Shown here piece by piece: positions 45,092-53,794 of a stretch of 64,000 bases of DNA. Source of the stretch: Roseomonas sp. (lineage in GTDB: Bacteria; Pseudomonadota; Alphaproteobacteria; Acetobacterales; Acetobacteraceae). Both the position numbers and the translations under genes were made by a program. The stretch is from contig JAPSLO010000005.1 of assembly GCA_031180725.1 (NCBI GenBank), forward strand, positions 248,001-312,000, written 5' to 3'. The notes under the pieces are model-generated. The model saw nothing but the letters and a program-made list of their open reading frames with translations. It was not told the DNA's origin and did not search any database. Position 1 is the first letter of the stretch; every line of letters begins with the position of its first letter.

Positions 45092-45134
45092 GCTCCGATG
45101 CCAGGCCGATAATGGCTCAGCAAGGAGACAGACG

Positions 45135-45504
45135 ATGCGGGTCATGGTGCTCGTGAAGGCGACCGAAGACAGCGAAAAGGGCTTCCTGCCCACGACCGAG
45201 GCGCGGGAGGCGCTCGAGGCGATGGGCAGGTTCAATGAGGAGTTGGCCAAAGGCCGGCATCTTGCTCGCCGCCGACGGCCTCAAGCCGTCCTCGCAGGGT
45301 AAGCGTATTGCCTTCGACGGTCCCAACCGCACGGTCATCGACGGGCCTTTCGCCGAGACCCGCGAGCTGGTTGCCGGCTTCTGGCTGTGGGAAGTTAAGG
45401 ACATGGACGAGGCGGTCGCCTGGGTGAAGCGCTGCCCCAATCCCATGCCGGAACCGAGCGAAATCGAAATCCGGCCGCTGTACGAACTGGCCGATCTGCG
45501 ATGA
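45135..45504 (+). pseudogene. DGPF/YCII-domain protein, interrupted by a frameshift
   Basis: The first 38 codons (MRVMVLVKATEDSEKGFLPT... to FNEELAK) and the rest (KAGILLAADGLKPSS..., then VIDGPFAETRELVAGFWLWE, ending ELADLR) are two halves of one DGPF/YCII protein of about 122 residues, lying in different frames. An AAA triplet at 45249-45251 looks like one base too many: AAG GCC GGC would restore the frame. AAGGAG precedes the ATG at 45135. DGPF proteins are small ferredoxin-like-fold proteins linked to ECF sigma factors. It is either a recent pseudogene or a sequencing error. Confidence 0.8.
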
Positions 45505-45857
45505 GAGCCTGATGCCGGAGGTCGCGGAAATCCATGACCGGACGCGCGAGAGGCTCAACGCATACCGACTGTCGGCCGCAGCCCGCTTCTTCCCCTAGGG
45601 CTTTGGCCGACAAGACGGCATGACTGCCGGCGCGCCGCACCAGGCGAGCGATGCGAGTTCTCGCATCGGACGGCCAGGCTCATCGCGGGGCTGACCTTCC
45701 GGCCCATCCTGGCGCATGGCTGGTGACAGCCGCCAAATGCCGCACCATCCACGCGACCCGTCGCGCCAAGATGCGCGAGCGCAAGCATGAGGAGATCGCG
45801 CGGCCGCATGCTGGCGAGGCTGATCGCCTCCGCCTGGCTGGAGGCCGCGCCGGGCGC
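45505..45857. other. Gene-poor stretch after the DGPF gene
   Basis: 353 bases with no recognisable gene. A 28-codon frame beginning ATG at 45511 (MPEVAEIHDRTRERL...) ends at TAG 45597 and has no visible family. In related loci an ECF sigma gene would follow the DGPF gene; nothing like its conserved regions is seen here, in keeping with gene loss. Base composition is slightly less GC-biased than the neighbours. Confidence 0.5.
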
Positions 45858-46463
45858 TCACGCCCGCTTCCTGACGCGGGTGCTCCAGATGTGCCAGATA
45901 TAGGCGCCCAGGATGCCGGCGATCACCACATAGGAAAGTGGCTCCAGCCAGCCCTCCACCTTCGCGTAGTGGTCCTGCATCCAATAGCCGGCCGAGGCGA
46001 GGAACAGGATCCAGACCGTGCTGCCCAGCGCGGTCCACAGATAGAACACATGGCGCGGAATATGCGCGAAGCCGGCCGGAATGGAGATGACGGTGCGGAT
46101 GCCCGGCAGCAACCGCCCGAAGAACAGCGCCACCGGGCCGTGCTTCCGCAGCGTCCGCTCCGCCTTGTCGAAATCCTTGTCGTCCACCGCAAACCAGCGG
46201 CCGTAGCGGGCGAAAAGCGGACGGATGCGTGCAGCGCCGATGGCGCGCGCCAACTCGTACCAAACCGCATTGCCCAGCAACGTGCCGACCATGCCGGCCA
46301 GCACTGCCGACACGAAGCCCATCTCCCCCCGCGCGGCGGCAAAGCCGGCCAAGGGCATGATGACCTCCGAAGGGATCGGCGGGAACAGGTTCTCCAGGAA
46401 CATAAGTCCCAGCACCCCGGGCCAGCCGCCTGCGGCGACGATACCCGTGACCCATTCGATCAT
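45858..46463 (-). CDS. DedA-family membrane protein
   Basis: A 201-residue polytopic inner-membrane protein of the DedA/SNARE-associated family, some of which recycle undecaprenyl phosphate across the membrane. Features: FLENLFPPIPSEVIMPLAGF (residues 22-41) and the later GRLLPGIRTVISIPAGFAHIP with the conserved Arg and Pro residues (about 116-135). Its ATG overlaps the stop of the GT39 gene by 4 bases (ATGA), so translation is coupled. That pairing with a lipid-linked-sugar transferase fits a role in undecaprenyl carrier turnover. Confidence 0.9.
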   Translation of the reverse strand: MIEWVTGIVAAGGWPGVLGLMFLENLFPPIPSEVIMPLAGFAAARGEMGFVSAVLAGMVGTLLGNAVWYELARAIGAARIRPLFARYGRWFAVDDKDFDKAERTLRKHGPVALFFGRLLPGIRTVISIPAGFAHIPRHVFYLWTALGSTVWILFLASAGYWMQDHYAKVEGWLEPLSYVVIAGILGAYIWHIWSTRVRKRA

Positions 46464-48145
46464 CTCTGACCCCCGGCTCCGTAAAGGCTGATCGCGACCC
46501 GGCGGCCGCGTGAATAGTTGAAGCCCGTCACCGTGCCGTACTCCCGCAATGGTAGGCCAGCGGCGGTGGCGGCGGCGCGGAAGGCGGCCTCGTCGCGATC
46601 GGAGACGGCGGCTAGGCGACCAGGCTCGGCGCCCAGGAACGCCGCGGCTTCGGCACCGTTCCGCAGCAGGCGGATTCCCCCGCCCATCGCGAACAGCAGC
46701 GAGGGCTCGTGGTAGCCGGCCACGCCGAACCGCTCCGCCGGCAGGCCGGGCGCGGATTGGCGCACCAGCGCCGCCAGGCGCGGCGAGATCCAAGGTGCGG
46801 TCAGGCGCGGCAGCACGCCTTCCAGCACCACCGCGTTCAGCGGCACCGCCAGCAGCACCGCCAGCAGGCCGGCGCGTGCCGGCCGGCCCTGCCACAGCGC
46901 ACGCAGCGCCAACACCACCAGCGCCAACGCGGCCGGCAGCGCCAACAGCGAGACAAGGGAGAGCCGGGAATCCGCGAGCACGGGCAGCGCCACCGCGGCG
47001 ATGCCCAGACCCAGCGCCATCCCGACCAGGGCGGCAACGGAAAGCCAGGCCAGCCAGCGCGGCGGCTCCCGGCGCAGCGGGTCCATCGCCCATTGCGCCG
47101 CCAGCAGCATAAGTGGCGGGAAGGCAGGCAGCGAATAGTGCGGCAGCTTGGTGGTCACCGCCTCGAACAGCAGCCAGATCGGCACCGCCCAGGCCAGCAG
47201 GAAGCGCGCGGGCGGCTGCAGCCGGTCGCCCCAGGTCCCGGGGATGGCGCGCAGGACCAGGAAGGCCGCGGGGAAGGCGGCCAGACCGAAAGTGGCGAGG
47301 TAATAGCCCGGCGGCCCCCAATGGTTCTCATCCGCCCCGCCGACCTTGGAGAGCATGTCCCCACCGATGGCATCCGTCAGGAAGCGCCCTTCGGTGGCGA
47401 TGGTGACGGCGATGAACCAGGGTGCGGCCGCGGCCAGCATCAGCGCGATGCCCGTGCCCGGGCGCAGCGCGCGCAGCCAGGGCAGGCCATTGGCCCAGCC
47501 GCGATCGGCCATGGCCAGGGTGACGCCCGCCAGCAGCGGCACCGCCGGCCCGATCGGCCCCTTCAGCAGGATGGATGCGCCCAGCACCAGCCAGAAGGCC
47601 GCCGCTTCTCCTCGCGTGAAGCTGTCCGGCTTCAGATAGGCGCGGCTCATCAGCCCCATCGAGACTGCCACCGCACCCAGCAGCGCGGCATCGGTCTTGG
47701 CGATATGGGTTTCGATCACCAGCACGAAGCTGCCGGCCAGCATGGCCGCGCCCAGGAACGCGGCGCGGCGTCCTACCAGGCTGCGGCCGAAGTGATAGGT
47801 GGCGAGCACCGCCGCCAGCGCCCCCAGCAGCGAGGGGATGCGATAGGGCCAGATGCGGTCGCGCGCCGGAATACCGACCGCTTCCAGCAGGTGCACGCTG
47901 GCCGATTGCGCCCAATGGATGCCGGCAGGCTTCTTGTTCCGCTCCACCTCGCCGAAGTGGATGCGGACATAATCGCGGCTTTCCACCATCTGGCGGCTGG
48001 CCTGCGCGAAGCGGCTTTCGTCGCGGTCGCTGGCAGGCAGCGTGAAGAAGCCAGGCAGCCAGAGCAGGGCGCAGAGCAGGGCCAGCCAGAGAAACGGACG
48101 CCGCGTCTCCGGCAGCCGGTCCAGAAGATCCAGGGCACGCTGCAT
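46460..48145 (-). CDS. GT39/GT83-type membrane glycosyltransferase (ArnT-like)
   Basis: A 561-residue protein with about 11-13 transmembrane helices. The first periplasmic loop contains SDRDESRFAQASRQMVES, the conserved acidic-residue catalytic loop of ArnT/PMT-type enzymes, and RNKKPAGIHWAQSASVHLLE follows. HWGPPGYYLATF and KLPHYSLPAFPPL are further family features. Such enzymes transfer a sugar from an undecaprenyl-phosphate donor to lipid A or another periplasmic acceptor. It is upstream of and coupled to the DedA gene. Acceptor and sugar are unknown. Confidence 0.88.
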   Translation of the reverse strand: MQRALDLLDRLPETRRPFLWLALLCALLWLPGFFTLPASDRDESRFAQASRQMVESRDYVRIHFGEVERNKKPAGIHWAQSASVHLLEAVGIPARDRIWPYRIPSLLGALAAVLATYHFGRSLVGRRAAFLGAAMLAGSFVLVIETHIAKTDAALLGAVAVSMGLMSRAYLKPDSFTRGEAAAFWLVLGASILLKGPIGPAVPLLAGVTLAMADRGWANGLPWLRALRPGTGIALMLAAAAPWFIAVTIATEGRFLTDAIGGDMLSKVGGADENHWGPPGYYLATFGLAAFPAAFLVLRAIPGTWGDRLQPPARFLLAWAVPIWLLFEAVTTKLPHYSLPAFPPLMLLAAQWAMDPLRREPPRWLAWLSVAALVGMALGLGIAAVALPVLADSRLSLVSLLALPAALALVVLALRALWQGRPARAGLLAVLLAVPLNAVVLEGVLPRLTAPWISPRLAALVRQSAPGLPAERFGVAGYHEPSLLFAMGGGIRLLRNGAEAAAFLGAEPGRLAAVSDRDEAAFRAAATAAGLPLREYGTVTGFNYSRGRRVAISLYGAGGQR

Positions 48146-48309
48146 GGGCGGCCCCTAGCACGCCGAGGACCATGGGGCCATAAACCGGGCCGGATGATGA
48201 TTCTTGGTCTGCCCTCAGGCGCCGGGCGCCGCCTCCGGCGCCTTGGCTGGCACGCCGACGCTCTGGCACGCGGGGCCGAACGTGCGCCCGGCGGCCGCCC
48301 CGCCCTGCC

Positions 48310-49596
48310 ATGACGGCCCCCCCCTCCCGGACGCCCGGCCGTGCCCCCGCGGCCGGCACGCCCGTGCGCCGGGCCGCGCTGGCACTGCTGGCTGCCGTGA
48401 TGGAACGGCGCCGCCCGCTGGAGGAAGCGCTGGATGCGCTGCCCAGCCGCCTGGCCCCACGCGACCGTGCCGCCGCCCACCGCATCGCCGCCGCCGTGCT
48501 GCGCCGGGCCGGCAGCCTGGACACCGTGCTGGAGCCCTTCCTGCGCCGCGAACCCCCGGCCGAGGTGCGCGCCGCGCTGCGTGCCGGTGCGGCGGAGCTG
48601 CTGCTGCTGGGTACCCCCGCCCACGCCGCCGTGGCCGCCACGGTCGCCGTGGTGTCGAAGCCCTTTGCCGGGCTGGTGAACGCCGTGCTCCGCAAGGTCG
48701 CGGCTGAAGGCCCCGCAGCGCTGGAGGACCTGGACACCGAGCGACTGGACACGCCCCCCTGGCTCTGGAGCGCCTGGCACGCCGCCTATGGCCCCGCCGT
48801 CCGGGCCATTGCCCGCGCGCATCGCGAGCCGGCGCCGCTGGACCTGACGCTCGCCCCCGGCGCTGTGGCGCCGGAAGGGGCCGAGATCCTGCCCACCGGC
48901 TCCGCCCGCCTGCCCGCCGGGACTCGCGTGGCAGAGCTGCCCGGCTTCGCGGAGGGCCGGTTCTGGGTGCAGGACGCCGCCGCCGCCCTGCCCGCCCGGC
49001 TGCTGGCCGCCCGCCCCGGCGAGAAGGTGGCGGATCTCTGCGCCGCCCCCGGCGGCAAGACCGCGCAGTTGGCCGCCGCCGGCGCGCAGGTGGTGGCGGT
49101 GGAACGCGATCCGCGCCGCCTTGTCCGGCTGAAGGAGAACCTGGCCCGGCTGCAACTGGCCGCCGAGACGGTGGAGGCCGATGCCGCCGCCTGGACGCCT
49201 GCCGTGGCAGGCTTCGATGCCGTGCTGCTGGACGCCCCCTGCACCGCCACCGGCATCATCCGCCGCCACCCCGACATCCCCCACCTGAAGCGCGCCGCCG
49301 ATGTCCCGCCGATGGCCGAGACCCAGGCGCGGCTGCTGACGCATGCCGCCACCCTGCTGCGCCCCGGCGGCCGGCTGGTGCTGGCCACCTGCTCGCTCCA
49401 GCCGGAGGAAGGCGAGGCGCATCTGGACCGTGCCGCGGCGCTCGGGCTGCGGCTGGACCCGATCCGGGCAGAGGAAGTGCCCGGCCTTGCCGAAGCGCTC
49501 ACGCCCCCTGGCACGCTGCGCACGCGCCCCGACCTCTGGGCCGAGCGCGGCGGCCTGGATGGCTTCTTCGCTGCCCGTTTCGTGAAAGCCACCTGA
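48310..49596 (+). CDS. rsmB: RsmB/NOP-family 16S rRNA (cytosine-C5)-methyltransferase
   Basis: A 428-residue RNA m5C methyltransferase. The N-terminal 130 residues form a NusB-like RNA-binding domain (RRAALALLAAVMERRRPLEEAL...VNAVLRKV). The catalytic domain has the SAM motif VADLCAAPGGKTAQLAAAG (about 240-258), catalytic Cys361 in LATCSLQPEE and Cys311 in LDAPCTATGIIRRHPD. RsmB modifies C967 of 16S rRNA in E. coli. Start at ATG 48310; an alternative GTG is at 48364. It is divergent from the GT39 gene. Confidence 0.92.
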   Translation: MTAPPSRTPGRAPAAGTPVRRAALALLAAVMERRRPLEEALDALPSRLAPRDRAAAHRIAAAVLRRAGSLDTVLEPFLRREPPAEVRAALRAGAAELLLLGTPAHAAVAATVAVVSKPFAGLVNAVLRKVAAEGPAALEDLDTERLDTPPWLWSAWHAAYGPAVRAIARAHREPAPLDLTLAPGAVAPEGAEILPTGSARLPAGTRVAELPGFAEGRFWVQDAAAALPARLLAARPGEKVADLCAAPGGKTAQLAAAGAQVVAVERDPRRLVRLKENLARLQLAAETVEADAAAWTPAVAGFDAVLLDAPCTATGIIRRHPDIPHLKRAADVPPMAETQARLLTHAATLLRPGGRLVLATCSLQPEEGEAHLDRAAALGLRLDPIRAEEVPGLAEALTPPGTLRTRPDLWAERGGLDGFFAARFVKAT

Positions 49597-49605
49597 CGGC
49601 GGGAC

Positions 49606-49624
49606 CCGGGGGCAGCGCCCCCGG
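49606..49624. terminator. GC-rich hairpin between convergent genes
   Basis: CCGGGGGC (49606-49613), loop AGC, GCCCCCGG (49617-49624): a perfect 8-bp stem in the 33-base gap between rsmB and the convergent small secreted-protein gene. It is the short form of the dispersed repeat family in this window. Confidence 0.6.
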
Positions 49625-49629
49625 ATGGC

Positions 49630-50043
49630 CTACTCGCAATGCCCTGCGAGTTCCGGCCCGGCGAATCCCTCGAAGGCCGCCGTGCGGCGCGTCGACTCGA
49701 TCCACACCACCTGCGCTTCCTGCGGCAGGATCTGCGCCTCTCCGGCAATCACCCGGTTGGAGTCCAGCGCCGAGACCCGCCGATAGCGCACCGCCAGGCC
49801 ATCACCCTCGATCTGCCAGGCGAGTACTGGCAGGGCGCGGCAGAAGAAGAACAGCCGCACTGCCATCAGCCCGCTGCCATCGCCGCGCAGCAGCAGCCGC
49901 GCCGCGCCGCCTTCGCCCCGCAGCAGGGCGGTGCGGCCGATCCATTCGCGAAAGGGCGGGATGGCGGACCAGGTGGCCGCGCGCACTGACGGCGCGGCGA
50001 GCAGAGGCACGAACAACAGGGATCGGCGGGCGAACGCGGGCAT
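49630..50043 (-). CDS. Hypothetical secreted protein
   Basis: A 137-residue protein with a signal peptide (MPAFARRSLLFVPLLAAPSVRA, cleavage near residue 22). The twin Arg in the n-region is compatible with Tat export. The mature part is about 115 residues, probably beta-rich, with two Cys (one in FFFCRAL, one near the end, GHCE). I recognise no family. The ATG at 50043 is preferred to a GTG at 50052. It converges on rsmB. Confidence 0.6.
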   Translation of the reverse strand: MPAFARRSLLFVPLLAAPSVRAATWSAIPPFREWIGRTALLRGEGGAARLLLRGDGSGLMAVRLFFFCRALPVLAWQIEGDGLAVRYRRVSALDSNRVIAGEAQILPQEAQVVWIESTRRTAAFEGFAGPELAGHCE

Positions 50044-50117
50044 GGCGGTCACCTCATCGGCGCGGCTCCGTCATTGCCACGTAACATGAAACGATCCCGG
50101 CGACCCGTGAGAAACTG

Positions 50118-51221
50118 TTACCAGTGGTTCGCACGCTCCCAGATCGCGACCAGTCGGCCGTTCTCCAGCACATGGTATTGCGCATGCGCCGCCGCGGTCA
50201 GGCAGACATGGTTGGGCGCCACCCGCACCCGCGCCCCCACCGGCAGACGGTCGAGGGGCAGGCCCTCGCCACGCACCTCGCCATGTTCCTGGTGCACGCG
50301 CACCACCATCGCCTCGCCCAGCGTCGGGCGGCCATCCAGATCCAGCACGCGGCCAAACTTCCAGTCCTTGGGCGCGGCCTCCGTGCTGCGGTCCTTGGAC
50401 AGCGCCAGCGCGCCGGCATCCAGCAGCACTGCCTGGCGCTGCGGATAGCGCCCGATGACGGAAGCCAGCACCGTCACCGCCACATCGTCCAGCGGGTGAA
50501 CGCCAAGCTGCGCCTGCAGCAGATCGCCCATCATGTAGACGCCGGCGCGCATCTCCGTGACGCCATGCAGGCGTCCGGCGTACATCGCGGTGGGCGATGC
50601 GCCGGCCGAGACGATGCGCAGCGCATGCCCCGCCGCGCGCAGCTTCTCGGCGGCAGCAACGACGCGGCTGCGCTCCAGCTCCGCGATCTCCGCCATCGCG
50701 GCGATGCTGCGCCCAGCATAGGAATGCCCGGAATGGGAGAGCACGCCGACCAGGCGCGGTCCCAGCGCGGCGGCGATGGCCAGCAGCTCTTCGCCATCGT
50801 GCAGCACGCCCGCGCGGCCTTCGCCGACATCAACTTCGATCAGCACCTCCAGCGGGCCGGGATGGGCGGCGATGGCACGGGCGGCGTCGAGGTCGTCGGT
50901 GATGACCTTCACCGCATTGCCGGCGGCGTTCAGCGCCGCCACCGCATCCAGCTTCGCCGGCACGATGCCCACGGCATAGATCTGGTCGCGGAAGCCATGA
51001 TCGGCGAAGTAGCGCGCCTCGGCCAGCGTGCTGACGGTGATCGGTCCCTTGCCCTGCGCGGCGAGGTCTGCGACCTGCGCATTCTTCGCCGTCTTCATGT
51101 GCGGCCGCAGCACCACGCCGGGATGCCGCGCCACGGCCTCGGCCATGCGCGCCAGGTTGCGCTTTAGCACATCAAGGTCGAGCAGCAGGCTCGGGGTCGG
51201 CAGGTCCAGCAGAGAGGTCAC
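50118..51221 (-). CDS. D-threonine aldolase / D-serine dehydratase-like PLP enzyme
   Basis: A 367-residue fold-type III (alanine racemase-like) PLP enzyme. The PLP lysine is K43 in RPHMKTAKN. SHSGHSYAG and VSAGASPTAMY shape the barrel site, and the C-terminal beta domain ends with PNHVCLTAAAH, where His and Cys of the D-serine dehydratase-like metal site lie. Expected activity: metal-dependent cleavage or dehydration of a D-beta-hydroxy amino acid. The start is GTG at 51221, overlapping the upstream PLP-enzyme stop by 4 bases (GTGA), so the two are co-translated. Confidence 0.83.
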   Translation of the reverse strand: MTSLLDLPTPSLLLDLDVLKRNLARMAEAVARHPGVVLRPHMKTAKNAQVADLAAQGKGPITVSTLAEARYFADHGFRDQIYAVGIVPAKLDAVAALNAAGNAVKVITDDLDAARAIAAHPGPLEVLIEVDVGEGRAGVLHDGEELLAIAAALGPRLVGVLSHSGHSYAGRSIAAMAEIAELERSRVVAAAEKLRAAGHALRIVSAGASPTAMYAGRLHGVTEMRAGVYMMGDLLQAQLGVHPLDDVAVTVLASVIGRYPQRQAVLLDAGALALSKDRSTEAAPKDWKFGRVLDLDGRPTLGEAMVVRVHQEHGEVRGEGLPLDRLPVGARVRVAPNHVCLTAAAHAQYHVLENGRLVAIWERANHW

Positions 51222-52336
51222 AGCGCAATCCCCAGCATCTCGGCATAGCGTGGCGTGGATTTCAGCCCGGTGCCGGTCAGCACCACCACCGCTGTCTCCG
51301 CCGGGCCAATGCGGCCTTCGGCGCGCAGCCGGTCGAAAGCGGCCGCGGCCTGGGCGCTGGTGGGCTCCACATAGATGCCCATGCGCGCCAGCGTCAGCGA
51401 CGCCACGGCGATCTCCGCCTCGTCCAGCAGCACACCGCCGCCGCCGCTTTCCTTCATGGCCGCCAGGCATTCGGGCAGGCGCAGCGGATGGGCGATGGCG
51501 GTGCCCTCGGCGATGGTCGGGCGCGGCTCTTCCTGCGGCAGTTCCAGCGCGGCGCGCGCGATGGGGCCGCAATTCACCGGCTGCGCGGCCCAGATCCGCG
51601 GTATCCGCCTGATCTGTCCCGCCCGCAGCAATTCGGAAAAGCCGATCCAGCAGCCCAGCACGGTGGATCCCGCCCCGCAGGGCACCACCACATGATCGGG
51701 CGCGCGGAAGCCCAGATCCTCCCACAGCTCGTAGGCGAGCGTCTTGGTGCCTTCCAGGAAGAAGGGATGCCAGTTGTGGCTGGCGTAGAAGATCTCCGCC
51801 GACTTCGCCAGCGCGGCATCGGCGCAATCCTGCCGGCTGCCCGGCACCAGCGCGATCGCGGCGCCTGCGGCGCGGGACTGCACGGTCTTGGCCGGGCTGG
51901 TGCTGGCGGGGACGAAGATGGTGGATTGCATGCCGCCAGCCGCGGCATAGGCACTGATCGCCGCGCCGCCATTGCCGGAACTGTCCTCCAGCACGTGCTG
52001 CACGCCCTGCTCGCGTAGCAACGACAGCATCACGGAGGCGCCGCGGTCCTTGAAGCTGCCGGTCGGCATGAACCATTCGCATTTCAACAGCGCCCTGCCG
52101 CGCGGCAGGGCGCGTTCCACCAGGGGCGTGCAGCCTTCGCCCAGGCTGATCGGCGCGGCGGGCAGGAAGGGCAGCGCGGCCGCGTAGCGCCACAGGCTGC
52201 GCATGCCCGTCGCGATTTCATCGCGTCCGATGCCGGCTCGTTCGCTCAGCAGCAGGGGCTGGCGGTCGTCGCCGCACCAGCGGGGTTGCTTCAGTGGCCA
52301 GCTCTGGCCGGAGCGGGGGTCGAGGTAACGCTGCAT
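51218..52336 (-). CDS. Threonine-synthase/diaminopropionate-lyase-like PLP enzyme
   Basis: A 372-residue fold-type II PLP enzyme. The PLP lysine is K96 in PTGSFKDRGA; the phosphate cup is EDSSGNGGAAISAYAAAGG near residue 120; FVPASTSPAKTVQSRAAGA follows, as in threonine synthase. It is shorter than ThrC and lies away from thr genes, so a catabolic lyase or dehydratase acting on a hydroxy or diamino acid is likelier. The ATG at 52336 has GAGAGGA upstream. It is co-translated with the D-amino-acid enzyme gene and divergent from the M20 peptidase. Confidence 0.82.
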   Translation of the reverse strand: MQRYLDPRSGQSWPLKQPRWCGDDRQPLLLSERAGIGRDEIATGMRSLWRYAAALPFLPAAPISLGEGCTPLVERALPRGRALLKCEWFMPTGSFKDRGASVMLSLLREQGVQHVLEDSSGNGGAAISAYAAAGGMQSTIFVPASTSPAKTVQSRAAGAAIALVPGSRQDCADAALAKSAEIFYASHNWHPFFLEGTKTLAYELWEDLGFRAPDHVVVPCGAGSTVLGCWIGFSELLRAGQIRRIPRIWAAQPVNCGPIARAALELPQEEPRPTIAEGTAIAHPLRLPECLAAMKESGGGGVLLDEAEIAVASLTLARMGIYVEPTSAQAAAAFDRLRAEGRIGPAETAVVVLTGTGLKSTPRYAEMLGIAL

Positions 52337-52385
52337 GGCGGCATCCTCTCTTGCGGCCGCATCGCCGGCAAGCGACCCTGCCGGC

Positions 52386-53489
52386 ATGACAGACCTCAAC
52401 GATCCCGTCCTGAAGCTGGCTGCAGATCTCGTCGCGATCGACAGCCGCAGCTTCATCTCCAACATTCCCGTTGCCGAGCGCGTCGAACAGGAACTGGCCG
52501 GCTTCGAGGTGGAGCGGCTGGATTATGTGGACGCGGCCGGCGTCGCCAAGCGCGCGCTGGTGGCGCATCGCGGACCAAAGGGCGGCTATGCCCTCTCCGG
52601 CCATATGGACACGGTTCCCGCCACGGGCTGGGAGAGCGACCCCTGGACACCGCGGCTGGATGAGCAGGGCCTGCTGCACGGCCTCGGCAGCGTGGACATG
52701 AAGGGCCAAGTGGCCGCCGCCATCATCGCGGCGCAACGCGCCCCAGCCGACCTGCCCGTGACGCTGCTGATCACCACGGACGAGGAGACGACAAAGGAAG
52801 GCGCCCGGCGCATCGCCCGCGACAGCCAATTGGCGAAATCCCTGGGGCTGAAGGGCATCGTGGTCGCGGAGCCGACCGGGCTGGCGCCGGTGCGCGGCCA
52901 TCGCAGCCACATCGCCTTCACCGCCGTTGCGCGGGGGTTGCAGGCGCATTCCTCCACCGGCAAGGGCATCAACGCCAACTGGAAGCTGCTGCCCTTCCTG
53001 AACGCCATGGCGAAGATGCATGAGATGCTGCGCACCGATCCGAAGCTGCAGGATCCGGACTACGATCCGCCCTTCTCCGACTTCAACCTGATCCTGGACA
53101 ACCACGGCACGGCGATGAACGTCACGCCGGGCAAGGCCACCGCCTCGATCAAGTTTCGCTATAGCGCAAAGGTGGACCCCACCCCCGTGCTGCGGGCGGT
53201 GCGCGAGGCCGCAACCGATGCGGGAGTGGAACTGGCCGAGCAGCACGAGGGCTTTCCGCCCGAACTGCCGGCCGACCATCCGTTGGTGGCGCTCGGCACA
53301 GCGCTGACCGGCCAGGCGCCGCGCACTGCACCCTATGGCACCGATGCCAGCGAGTTGCAGGCCCTTGCCCCCTGCCTGGTACTGGGCCCGGGCGATGTGC
53401 GCACGGCCCACACGCCGCACGAATGCGTCAGCGCGGCAGAGCTGCTGGAGGCGGTGCCGATCTTTGCCCGCGTCCTGGCCTCCGCCTGA
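52386..53489 (+). CDS. M20-family metallo-amidohydrolase (ArgE/DapE-like)
   Basis: A 367-residue zinc hydrolase. Zinc ligands are visible in LSGHMDTVPATGW (near residue 73), GLGSVDMKGQVAA (about 99-111) and the catalytic Glu pair of TTDEETTKEGA (about 133); a dimerisation domain occupies the middle. ArgE/DapE-type enzymes remove acyl groups from amino acids or split dipeptides. Start at 52386; an ATG at 52335, within the divergent gene's start, is a less likely alternative. Its position opposite two amino-acid-cleaving PLP enzymes suggests use of an N-acylated amino acid or dipeptide. Confidence 0.86.
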   Translation: MTDLNDPVLKLAADLVAIDSRSFISNIPVAERVEQELAGFEVERLDYVDAAGVAKRALVAHRGPKGGYALSGHMDTVPATGWESDPWTPRLDEQGLLHGLGSVDMKGQVAAAIIAAQRAPADLPVTLLITTDEETTKEGARRIARDSQLAKSLGLKGIVVAEPTGLAPVRGHRSHIAFTAVARGLQAHSSTGKGINANWKLLPFLNAMAKMHEMLRTDPKLQDPDYDPPFSDFNLILDNHGTAMNVTPGKATASIKFRYSAKVDPTPVLRAVREAATDAGVELAEQHEGFPPELPADHPLVALGTALTGQAPRTAPYGTDASELQALAPCLVLGPGDVRTAHTPHECVSAAELLEAVPIFARVLASA

Positions 53490-53794
53490 TCAGCCGCGAA
53501 ACCCGCAGGAAAAGAGAGCGGGACCCCCGGGAAGGGGGCCCCGCTTCAAGTTGGGGAGGCCGGCCAGTCGGGGGGATTTGGCCAGCCTCCGGGGAGGGAG
53601 AGACGGGGTGCGAAGCTCGGCAACCCCACGCTTCTTATCGCGCGGGAAGCTTGAGCGATCCTTGCCGGACAGAACCTTTCTCGACCTTTCCGCGCAGACT
53701 TTGTCCAGTCCGCACCTCAAGGCGGTGGCGCGGGCATGACGCGCGGCGCTGGCGCGCCTAGAACAGCGCCCAATAAGCCTTCGGGGGTTCGGGA
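53490..53794. other. Intergenic region with two hairpins between M20 peptidase and CaiB genes
   Basis: 305 bases without a gene. A strong hairpin GCGGGACCCCC/GGGGGCCCCGC (one mismatch, loop GGGAA) at 53518-53544, 29 bases after the peptidase stop, is a likely terminator, though only TTC follows. A second hairpin GGAGGCCGGCC/GGCCAGCCTCC (one mismatch) follows around 53555-53590. The remainder should contain the promoter for the CaiB gene; no clear boxes were found. Confidence 0.5.

Noticed and set aside
45600-45850. Possible transposase remnant after the DGPF gene
   Set aside because: No transposase motif, terminal inverted repeat or target duplication could be identified.
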